The translations under genes and the position numbers were made by a program. DNA of 8,430 nucleotides from Stramentimicrobium sp964525625 (lineage in GTDB: Bacteria > Atribacterota > Phoenicimicrobiia > Phoenicimicrobiales > Stramentimicrobiaceae), in the NCBI GenBank assembly GCA_964525625.1, contig CAZGKY010000098.1, positions 1 to 8,430 of the forward strand. The letters run 5' to 3'. Positions 1-5,765 of the stretch are shown here, one piece after another; position 1 is the first letter of the stretch; each line of letters starts with the position of its first letter. Under the pieces are notes generated by a model. It was not told where the DNA came from. It saw only the letters and a program-made list of their open reading frames with translations, and searched no databases.

Positions 1-713
1 GTGCGGGTGGGACGGAGTCCCAGGACTGGGCAGAGATGTTACTTAGAATGTATCTTAAATGGGCAGAGAAAAATAATTTTAAATCGGAAATCGTTGATTT
101 TATGCCTGGTGATGAAGCGGGAATTAAAAGTGTTACTTTTACTGTTAATGGTAAAAATGCTTATGGCCTATTAAAATCGGAAAAGGGTATTCATCGTTTG
201 GTACGAATTTCCCCCTTTGATGCCAATAGAAGGAGGCATACTTCCTTTGCTTCAGTGGAAGTGATACCAGAAATAGAAGAGGACATTAAGATTGATATTG
301 CTGAATCAGACTTGAGAGTAGACACCTATCGGGCTACTGGAGCAGGGGGACAGCACGTGAATACTACTGATTCAGCAGTTCGTATTACACATTTACCTAC
401 CAAAATTGTGGTGCAATGTCAGAACGAACGTTCTCAGTATAGTAATCGGATAACAGCTATGAAAATATTGAGAGCACGTTTGTTTGAATATTATCAGAGG
501 AAAAAAGAAGAAGACCTGGAAAAGATAAGTGGTGATAAAAAGGATATAGCCTGGGGCAATCAAATTAGATCTTATGTCTTTCAACCTTATCAATTGGTTA
601 AGGATCATCGTACCAAAGTGGAAAGTAGTAATATACAGCAAATTATGGATGGAGAAATTCAAATATTTATTGATGCTTACCTGAAATATTTTCAGAAAAA
701 TAATTGTCAATAA
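1..713 (+). CDS. prfB: Peptide chain release factor 2, C-terminal part (5' end outside window)
   Basis: The frame is open from the window edge (first full codon at base 3) to TAA at 711-713, giving 236 visible residues. RF2 is usually about 365 residues, so roughly the first third is missing. RF2 enters the ribosomal A site at UGA and UAA stop codons and triggers hydrolysis of peptidyl-tRNA. The visible part starts in the conserved AGGTESQDWA stretch. The SPF stop-codon-recognition tripeptide is at 210-218, which separates RF2 from RF1 (PxT). The catalytic GGQ is at 345-353 in the context RATGAGGQHVNTTDSAVR; its Gln is normally methylated by PrmC. The tail QIRSYVFQPYQLVKDHRT is standard for class I release factors. 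The +1 programmed frameshift site found in many prfB genes would lie upstream and cannot be checked. The ATG at 36 is internal, not the start. Identification is essentially certain. Confidence 0.97.
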   Translation, partial: AGGTESQDWAEMLLRMYLKWAEKNNFKSEIVDFMPGDEAGIKSVTFTVNGKNAYGLLKSEKGIHRLVRISPFDANRRRHTSFASVEVIPEIEEDIKIDIAESDLRVDTYRATGAGGQHVNTTDSAVRITHLPTKIVVQCQNERSQYSNRITAMKILRARLFEYYQRKKEEDLEKISGDKKDIAWGNQIRSYVFQPYQLVKDHRTKVESSNIQQIMDGEIQIFIDAYLKYFQKNNCQ

Positions 714-768
714 TTTTATTTAACCATAAAAACCACCTGCTAAGAAGGTGGTAATGGTTAAATAAAAT
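713..768. repeat. Long imperfect palindrome / stem-loop after prfB
   Basis: A perfect 15-bp outer arm ATTTTATTTAACCAT (713-727) pairs with ATGGTTAAATAAAAT (754-768). Inside it a 7-bp stem ACCACCT (732-738) pairs with AGGTGGT (746-752), with a 7-nt loop and a small asymmetric internal loop (AAAA against A). The structure begins in the last base of the prfB stop codon, so it probably forms the 3' end of the prfB mRNA. The 3' arm is followed by GGTTTTACC rather than a run of T, so it is not a classical intrinsic terminator. It may be a transcript-protecting stem, a weak bidirectional terminator or a small palindromic repeat element. The sequence ACCATAAAAA recurs at 723-732 and 775-784. Confidence 0.7.
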
Positions 769-932
769 GGTTTTACCATAAAAAGATGAACATAAGCCCG
801 ATGATAATAGAGCACCTGAAGTCCCAGGTTGGCCATACTTTTGTTTAAGAAAGATTATGGCTATAAGGTATAAATAAAAAATTGCCAGAAAAAGAGCAAA
901 AAAGTTAAACCATTCACGGGGGTTCTTAAAGC

Positions 933-949
933 CACCCGCTATTCGGGTG
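933..949 (+). other. Short GC-rich hairpin in the leader of the cyclodeaminase gene
   Basis: CACCCG (933-938) pairs with CGGGTG (944-949) around a 5-nt loop. It lies 20 bases before the AGGAGG ribosome binding site of the next gene and is strikingly GC-rich for this AT-rich gap. There is no T-run after it, so it is not a terminator. A GGGT at 920-923 could compete for ACCC at 934-937. I do not recognise a known riboswitch, including the folate-sensing (THF) classes, and the role is unknown. Confidence 0.4.
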
Positions 950-981
950 CGATATTTACTTTCTCTAACAGGAGGACTTTA

Positions 982-1605
982 ATGATAAAGGAAATGAAAA
1001 TAAAAAATTTTATGGATTTACTTGCTTCCAGTTCTGCTACACCAGGAGGAGGGAGTGTAGCAGCCCTTACTGGCGCAATGGGGGCTGCTTTGCTTTCTAT
1101 GGTGAGTAATTTAACATTAGGAAAAGAAAAATATCGAGATATAGAGGATGAGATTAAAGGATTATTGAAAAGGAGTGAAAGCCTTAGAGCACAACTGGAA
1201 AAACTGACAGAAGAAGATGTTGAAGCATTTAACCAGCTTATGGCAGTTATGAAACTACCAAAAAATAATGAAAAGGAGAAGAAAGATAGAGACCAGAGAT
1301 TGCAGATTGCCTTAATTGAAGCAGCACGGGTGCCATTAGAAGTAGCTAAAAAGAGTAAAGAAATAATAGATATGGGTCAGGAGATAGCCAGCAAAGGTAA
1401 TAAAAATGCTATAAGTGATGTAGGAGTGGGAGTAATATTGGCCGAGGCTGCCCTGGAAAGTGCCATAATTAATGTAAAAATAAATTTAAAATTAATTAGG
1501 GATGAAAGTTTAAAAAAAGAAATAATTGAGGAGATAAAAAATATTACCGAATTGGTCAAAGAAGAAAAGGATAAAATAATAAATGAGGTATTACAAAGAC
1601 TATAA
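982..1605 (+). CDS. Cyclodeaminase/cyclohydrolase family protein (FTCD_C / FchA-like)
   Basis: This 207-residue protein has the length and motifs of the stand-alone FTCD C-terminal (cyclodeaminase) family. The signature SATPGGGSVAALTGAMGAAL is at residues 18-37, followed by a SMVSNLTLGKEKY segment. An acidic helix EEDVEAFNQLM lies near 77-87, and the C-terminal motif NAISDVGVGVILAEAALESA is at about 142-161. Known members are soluble helical enzymes. They either deaminate 5-formimino-THF (histidine and purine breakdown) or hydrolyse 5,10-methenyl-THF (FchA of clostridia). The sequence alone does not decide between these, so I leave the symbol blank. AGGAGG at 970-975, six bases before ATG 982, fixes the start. 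The gene appears to stand alone: 268 bases separate it from prfB, and a promoter for the next gene follows it. The formimino-transferase partner is not in the window. Confidence 0.9.
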   Translation: MIKEMKIKNFMDLLASSSATPGGGSVAALTGAMGAALLSMVSNLTLGKEKYRDIEDEIKGLLKRSESLRAQLEKLTEEDVEAFNQLMAVMKLPKNNEKEKKDRDQRLQIALIEAARVPLEVAKKSKEIIDMGQEIASKGNKNAISDVGVGVILAEAALESAIINVKINLKLIRDESLKKEIIEEIKNITELVKEEKDKIINEVLQRL

Positions 1606-1675
1606 AATTGATTATTTATAAGATTAGAGATAGATGTAAAAAATATTTAACTCATATATTTTATTAGTTTAATCC

Positions 1676-1684
1676 TTATCCACA
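1676..1684 (+). other. Consensus DnaA-box sequence
   Basis: TTATCCACA is a perfect match to the consensus DnaA box, in a very AT-rich gap. Only one full box is visible. TGGATAA (1751-1757) and CGGATAA (1810-1816) are partial matches on the other strand. A single box can arise by chance or act as a DnaA titration or regulatory site. There is no other evidence for an origin here. Confidence 0.25.
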
Positions 1685-1688
1685 AATC

Positions 1689-1727
1689 TTTCCAAAAATT
1701 TCAAAAATATTTTCTTTTTTTTGGAAA
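1689..1727. promoter_or_regulatory. 10-bp inverted repeat upstream of the RpiR-family gene (possible operator)
   Basis: TTTCCAAAAA (1689-1698) and TTTTTGGAAA (1718-1727) are perfect inverted repeats with a 19-nt spacer, centre to centre 29 bases. The downstream arm ends just before the extended -10 element at 1730-1738, so a bound protein would cover the -35 region. This arrangement suits a repressor operator, possibly for autoregulation by the RpiR-family protein. As RNA it would be a weak A-U hairpin for the end of the previous transcript. No T-run follows the second arm. Confidence 0.45.
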
Positions 1728-1729
1728 TG

Positions 1730-1738
1730 TGTTATAAT
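1730..1738 (+). promoter_or_regulatory. Extended -10 promoter for the RpiR-family regulator
   Basis: TGTTATAAT is a perfect extended -10 (TGn plus TATAAT, hexamer at 1733-1738). No good -35 is present at the usual distance; the region is T-rich. Extended -10 promoters can work without a strong -35. Transcription would begin near 1745, leaving a leader of about 80 bases that contains the TTGCAT repeats. Confidence 0.6.
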
Positions 1739-1756
1739 AAACAAAAATGATGGATA

Positions 1757-1798
1757 AATTGCATTATTATAAAAAATGCAACAATAATTGCATATTAT
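1757..1798. repeat. TTGCAT repeat cluster in the leader of the RpiR-family gene
   Basis: AATTGCATTATTAT (1757-1770) is repeated almost exactly as AATTGCATATTAT (1786-1798), 29 bases apart. Between them lies the inverted copy AATGCAA (1775-1781), which forms a 7-bp stem with TTGCATT (1759-1765). The three TGCA cores are just downstream of the predicted transcription start, where an operator or a structured leader would act. RpiR-family proteins often control their own promoter, so this is a candidate binding region. Confidence 0.45.
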
Positions 1799-1825
1799 AT
1801 CAGATAGACGGATAAAATTTATACT

Positions 1826-2683
1826 ATGGCTAAACATTCTTCTTTACAAAAAAATATTGAAAAAAATCTTCCCAAGATGAGTGAAAGTCAGAAAAGAATT
1901 GCCTACTATCTATTGAAAAATTATGATAAAGCCGCTTTTTTAACTGCTGCCAAAGTAGGAAAAGAAGTTGGGGTGAGCGAATCTACTATTGTCCGTTTTG
2001 CTAATTCGTTAGGGTATAATGGATTTCCCAAACTGCAAGAAGTTCTTCAAGAAATGGTTAGAAGACAGTTAACTACTGTTAATCAATTAAAGAGATCAAT
2101 TAATAAAGTGTATAAAGGTAAGAATGTATTATACCAGATTTTACAGTCGGATATAGAGAATTTAGAAATGACTATGAATGAGATATCTAATCAATCTTTT
2201 GAAAAATTAATCTCCTATATTGAAGAAGCTGGAGTAATTTATATTGTAGGGCTGAGAACTGCTGTTGCAGTATCAATATTTTTTTATCAAGCTTTAAGTT
2301 TATTCTTAAGTAACGTCAGAAGTATTACTTATGGTGTAGAGGATCTATTTGAGCAGATGTCTGATATTAACCAAAAGGATCTTTTAATTGCTATTAGTTT
2401 TCCCCGTTATACCAGAAGAACAGTGGAACTATTAGAACTAGCTATAAAAAAAGGTGCTAAAACAGCTGCTATAACTGATAGTGTAATTTCTCCCATTGCC
2501 CAAAAGGCTGATGTAGCACTTATAGCGAGAAGTAATCTAAACTCTTTTGTCAATTCATTTACAGCACCTTTGAGTGTTATTAATGCTATTGTAACGGCGG
2601 TAAGTATAAAAAAAGGAAAGCAAACCTTCGAAAAATTGTCTAAATTGGAAGAAATATGGGATGAGAATAGTATCTTCTATTAA
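1826..2683 (+). CDS. MurR/RpiR-family transcriptional regulator (HTH_6 + SIS domains)
   Basis: The 285-residue length is typical of the family. The N-terminal HTH_6 domain spans about residues 4-78 (MSESQKRIAYYLLKNYDKAAF, then a helix-turn-helix around AAKVGKEVGVSESTIVRFAN at 41-60). A SIS sugar-isomerase-like domain follows at about 128-256 (VIYIVGLRTAVAV; DLLIAISFPRYTRRT; KKGAKTAAITDS; QKADVALIA). Family members are dimeric cytoplasmic DNA-binding proteins that usually sense phosphosugars. Here the loop that is often SGxT-like reads SFPRYT (191-196), so the ligand may not be an ordinary sugar phosphate. ATG 1826 is the first start after an in-frame TAA (1813-1815). Its ribosome binding site is poor (GACGGA, 13 bases upstream), which suggests modest translation. 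It sits between the cyclodeaminase gene and the aminomutase-TRAP block and is a candidate regulator of the latter. Confidence 0.93.
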   Translation: MAKHSSLQKNIEKNLPKMSESQKRIAYYLLKNYDKAAFLTAAKVGKEVGVSESTIVRFANSLGYNGFPKLQEVLQEMVRRQLTTVNQLKRSINKVYKGKNVLYQILQSDIENLEMTMNEISNQSFEKLISYIEEAGVIYIVGLRTAVAVSIFFYQALSLFLSNVRSITYGVEDLFEQMSDINQKDLLIAISFPRYTRRTVELLELAIKKGAKTAAITDSVISPIAQKADVALIARSNLNSFVNSFTAPLSVINAIVTAVSIKKGKQTFEKLSKLEEIWDENSIFY

Positions 2684-2740
2684 TTTTAAAGTAGTTTTTG
2701 ATAACTAAAAAGAGAAAAAGAGTCTAGTATCTAATAAGCA

Positions 2741-2777
2741 AAATGATTGGTGTAATTGCTATTTTAAAAAATCATTT
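2741..2777. repeat. 8-bp inverted repeat upstream of the aminomutase gene
   Basis: AAATGATT (2741-2748) and AATCATTT (2770-2777) are perfect inverted repeats with a 21-nt spacer. They lie in the 147-base gap between the RpiR-family gene and the aminomutase. The second arm overlaps the TTTATTGCCA motif at 2775-2784. It could be an operator or a weak hairpin. I found no convincing promoter in this gap, so read-through from the regulator is possible. Confidence 0.3.
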
Positions 2778-2830
2778 ATTGCCAGTTTAAGATAAATAGT
2801 TGATGTAATTTTCAGAAAGGAGTTCTTTGT

Positions 2831-4666
2831 ATGGAAGTAAAAGAACAGGAAAAGACAAAATTATGGTCTATTTTCCCAGAGATATATGAGCTAATAATTA
2901 GTAGCCAGGATATGGAAGAAGCCAGAAGAAAACTTTTTAATTTTAGTAAGGAATTAGAATGGGAATACCGAGAAGGTCTAAGACCTCTACATAAGCTCGA
3001 TTATGGAATTACCTTAGAGGCAATTAAGATATTTACCAATCTTATCTCTAGGCGCAATGAAGAGATTGCCGGTTTCAGTACACTACAATATTTATGGCAG
3101 TTAGCTCATAATGAGTGCGAAGGCTATCCCACGCCTTCAGTTGCTTTTCTAGAGGAATGTAAGCATCTCTTTTTGGCTATGTCCGGGAAGTCAAATATAG
3201 CACGTGGTTGGTTAGGTCCTATTCTGGAAAAAGAAGGCATCAAAATGATTGACTTTCAGCAGATAAAAGGAAGAGAAGCAGGAAAAGCACGTTCCCATTA
3301 TCTCGATCAGCTCTATAAAAAAGTAAATGAATATATTGCTCGTTATCCTTCTGGTTTGGAGGAAAATTTAATTAAAGAAAGAAAGCAGAATGTCCGTAAA
3401 ATTAGAGATTTCTTCTCGGCAAGCGAAGAGGAATGGTACGATTATAGATGGCAGATCAAGCATATATTTAAAGATAGAGAGGGATTGGAACAATTAAAAC
3501 ATTTGCTTTCCATGACCAGAGAAGATATTGAAGCTATTGAGATTGCTTTACAAGAGAATATCCCCTTTGGTATTACTCCTTATTATTTATCTCTTTTTGA
3601 TTTTTCTCGATCTGATCGCAAATATGATTATCAGATACGGTCCCAAGTAATTCCACCAATACATTATGTAAGATTAATGACTGAACATCGCCAGGAGCGT
3701 AACTACTATTTTGATTTCATGGGAGAGCACGATACCTCTCCCGAGGAACTTATTACCAGACGCTATCCTATGATTTCCATATTAAAACCATATGATACCT
3801 GTCCCCAGATCTGTGTATATTGCCAGCGTAACTGGGAGATTACTGGACCGATGTTACCAGAAGGAATGCCTACCAAAGAAAAGATTGATCAAGCACTTTC
3901 TTGGTTCTCTGATCATCCAGCCATGCGCGATGTGCTGGTTACCGGAGGAGATCCATTAGCTTTAGATGACGAACTTATCAAGTACATAATGGATAGATTA
4001 TGTTCCTTTAAACATGTGGTTAATATACGCTGGGGCAGTCGTATCTTTGTTACCTTACCCTACCGTATAACACACCAATTGGCTGAATTATTAGCAAAAT
4101 ATGTGGAACCAGGTAAACGTAATATTGCTATGGTAACCCATATAGAAAGTGCTGCTGAAATTACGCCTGATTTAGCAGAAGCAGTAAGTAAAATAAGGAA
4201 TAAGGGTATCTATGTTTACAATCAGCTGGTATATACTTTAGAAACTAGTCGTCGTTTCCAGAATGTCTCTACACGAATTGCTATGAAGAAGGCTGGAGTT
4301 GATCCCTATTATACTTTTTATCCTAAAGGAAAAGTAGAACATAAAGATTATCTGGTCCCGGTAGCTCGTCTCTGGCAGGAGCGCAAGGAGGAAGCCCGTC
4401 TCTTACCAGGAATATTTCGGACCGATGAACCAGTTTTCAATGTACCTCGACTAGGTAAAAATCACATTAGAGCCTGGCAGGACCGAGAGTTGATAGCCTT
4501 AAATCCACAAGGTCAGAGAGTCTATCTCTGGCACCCCTGGGAAAAAGGAATTGCGCCAGTGGAACCTTATCTTTATCAGGATATCTCCATCCATGATTAT
4601 TTACAGGAATTAAAGAACAGGGGAGAAGACATTGAGGAATATAGCTCTATTTGGTATTATTATTAA
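2831..4666 (+). CDS. KamA-family radical-SAM, PLP-dependent amino acid 2,3-aminomutase with N-terminal extension
   Basis: This 611-residue protein belongs to the lysine 2,3-aminomutase family, which shifts an alpha-amino group to the beta carbon using [4Fe-4S]/SAM radical chemistry and PLP. Homology to LAM runs from about residue 200 (EWYDYRWQ) to the end. The cluster motif is C324-x3-C328-x2-C331, R333 matches the substrate-carboxylate Arg, TGGDPL is at 371-376, and K543 in VPRLGKN is the likely PLP lysine. The two Asp that bind the lysine side chain in LAM (D293, D330) align with K499 and N537 here. Those changes are described for glutamate 2,3-aminomutase, so an acidic substrate is plausible. 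The glycine-rich PLP loop is altered and one residue short. Residues 1-195 are an extra, charged, mostly helical region I do not recognise. AGAAAGGAG at 2814-2822 supports ATG 2831. The TRAP-TAXI transporter genes begin 145 bases downstream. Confidence 0.88.
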   Translation: MEVKEQEKTKLWSIFPEIYELIISSQDMEEARRKLFNFSKELEWEYREGLRPLHKLDYGITLEAIKIFTNLISRRNEEIAGFSTLQYLWQLAHNECEGYPTPSVAFLEECKHLFLAMSGKSNIARGWLGPILEKEGIKMIDFQQIKGREAGKARSHYLDQLYKKVNEYIARYPSGLEENLIKERKQNVRKIRDFFSASEEEWYDYRWQIKHIFKDREGLEQLKHLLSMTREDIEAIEIALQENIPFGITPYYLSLFDFSRSDRKYDYQIRSQVIPPIHYVRLMTEHRQERNYYFDFMGEHDTSPEELITRRYPMISILKPYDTCPQICVYCQRNWEITGPMLPEGMPTKEKIDQALSWFSDHPAMRDVLVTGGDPLALDDELIKYIMDRLCSFKHVVNIRWGSRIFVTLPYRITHQLAELLAKYVEPGKRNIAMVTHIESAAEITPDLAEAVSKIRNKGIYVYNQLVYTLETSRRFQNVSTRIAMKKAGVDPYYTFYPKGKVEHKDYLVPVARLWQERKEEARLLPGIFRTDEPVFNVPRLGKNHIRAWQDRELIALNPQGQRVYLWHPWEKGIAPVEPYLYQDISIHDYLQELKNRGEDIEEYSSIWYYY

Positions 4667-4682
4667 AGAGAGGCATTCAGAA

Positions 4683-4740
4683 TTGGCACCTACTAAATAT
4701 TTGCCAGCATTTTCTCCTTATGGCAATAAAAAGGAGGTGG
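4683..4740 (+). promoter_or_regulatory. Structured leader with TTGCCA/TGGCAA repeat and an orphan Shine-Dalgarno sequence
   Basis: TTGCCA (4701-4706) and TGGCAA (4721-4726) are inverted repeats. In the loop between them CTCCTT (4714-4719) can pair with AAGGAG (4731-4736) downstream, which is the connectivity of an H-type pseudoknot. An upstream TGGCA (4684-4688) could compete for the same TGCCA. The 3' strand lies within AAAGGAGGT (4730-4738), a perfect anti-16S match with no start codon at a usable distance. The receptor gene's own ribosome binding site is AGGAGG at 4801-4806. No promoter is obvious. Function unknown; it may be an operator, a leader RNA element or a remnant of a lost small gene. 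Confidence 0.35.
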
Positions 4741-4811
4741 TCAGAGAAAAATAGAAAAAAGCACCATTAATTATCTTATAAATAATTTAATTAAAAAATA
4801 AGGAGGAGAAG

Positions 4812-5765
4812 ATGAGAAAGCTGGGAAGTATATTACTAATAATATTTCTAATGCTTTTTGTCTTTAACGGAATTGGTTCTGCTACTATTTTTTTAACCTT
4901 TGGTACCGGTAGTCCCGGGGGAGTCTATTATCCGCTGGGAGGGGCTATGGCTGATTTATGGACCAGACTACTGGATGTAGATGTTACAGCTCAGTCCACT
5001 GCTGCTTCTGTAGAAAATTGCCGGTTAACTGGGAGCAATGAAGTTCAATTAGGAATGGCTATGGGTGATGTGGCCTTTAAAGCCTATCATGGTCAGGTAC
5101 AATTTGAAGGTGACAAACAGAATATTTTGGCTCTATTTTCTATGTATCCTGCACCTCAGCATTTTATTAGTATCGATCCTGAAATTAAATCAGTCAGGGA
5201 TTTAAAAGGTAAGAAGGTATCTGTGGATGCTCCCGGAAGTGGATGTGAAACAATGGCTAGACTAATTATCGAAGCAGCAGGATTATCCTATGATGATATG
5301 CAGGTAAGTTATTATTCCCAACCTGAAGCAGCTCAAGCTATTAAAGATAGAAATATTGATGCCCTCTTCTATAATTTTGCTTATCCAGGTGCCGCAGTGC
5401 AGGAAATAACTGCAGTTAGAGATGTATATTTTGTACCTATTGATGATGATATTATTAAAAAATTGACTACTGAATATGGATATTATATAGCTGGAGTTAT
5501 TCCAGCGGGAACCTATAAGGGCCAGGATGTAGATGTTCCTACTATTCAAGTTGGTAATGATATTGTTGTTAATACTGGTGTTACCGAAGAAATAGTCTAT
5601 CAATTGACCAAAACATTATTTGAGAATGCAGAAGAATTACATGATGTTCATCCAGTAGCAAAGTTGTTAATACCGGAAAATGGTGTTAAGACAGCTATTC
5701 CCTTACACCCTGGTTCTGCTAAATACTTTGAAGAAGTGGGATTAGGTGAATTTGTACGTAAATAA
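4812..5765 (+). CDS. TAXI-family TRAP transporter solute-binding receptor
   Basis: The 317-residue protein has an N-terminal signal peptide (MRK, then a hydrophobic core at about residues 5-20, likely cleaved near GSA-T at 24-25; no lipobox Cys). The TAXI hallmark GTGSPGGVYYPLGGAMADLW is at 31-50, followed by STAASVENCRL, the DLKGKKVSVDAPGSG segment (130-144) and the C-terminal AIPLHPGSAKYFEEVG. The receptor binds substrate outside the membrane and delivers it to the fused DctQM permease encoded two genes downstream. Structurally studied TAXI receptors bind glutamate or glutamine, but other TAXI members bind other organic acids, so the substrate is not fixed by sequence. AGGAGG at 4801-4806, five bases before ATG 4812, fixes the start. 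A strong terminator follows its stop codon by ten bases, which should favour high receptor expression relative to the permease. Confidence 0.95.
   Translation: MRKLGSILLIIFLMLFVFNGIGSATIFLTFGTGSPGGVYYPLGGAMADLWTRLLDVDVTAQSTAASVENCRLTGSNEVQLGMAMGDVAFKAYHGQVQFEGDKQNILALFSMYPAPQHFISIDPEIKSVRDLKGKKVSVDAPGSGCETMARLIIEAAGLSYDDMQVSYYSQPEAAQAIKDRNIDALFYNFAYPGAAVQEITAVRDVYFVPIDDDIIKKLTTEYGYYIAGVIPAGTYKGQDVDVPTIQVGNDIVVNTGVTEEIVYQLTKTLFENAEELHDVHPVAKLLIPENGVKTAIPLHPGSAKYFEEVGLGEFVRK

Noticed and set aside
393..710. Minus-strand 105-codon frame opposite prfB
   Set aside because: It lies entirely opposite a confidently identified conserved gene; a shadow frame in AT-rich DNA.
720..836. Minus-strand 38-codon frame (MANLGLQVLYYHRAYVHLFM...) ending in the palindrome
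   Set aside because: It has an ATG and looks hydrophobic, but there is no ribosome binding site, no recognisable family, and its end lies in the inverted repeat. Too weak to call a gene.
786..848. Plus-strand 20-codon frame starting ATG 786
   Set aside because: Very short, no Shine-Dalgarno sequence, no recognisable product.
841..874. Promoter for the cyclodeaminase gene (TTGTTT ... TATAAG or TATAAA)
   Set aside because: Spacing is wrong (15 or 22 bases) and the -35 is poor; AT-rich DNA gives such matches easily.
2779..2809. Promoter TTGCCA / TGTAAT before the aminomutase
   Set aside because: The spacer is 19 bases and the implied start site would fall inside the gene's own Shine-Dalgarno sequence.
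5283..5603. Minus-strand 106-codon frame opposite the TAXI receptor gene
   Set aside because: Shadow of the conserved receptor coding sequence, low-complexity Ile/Asn-rich translation.
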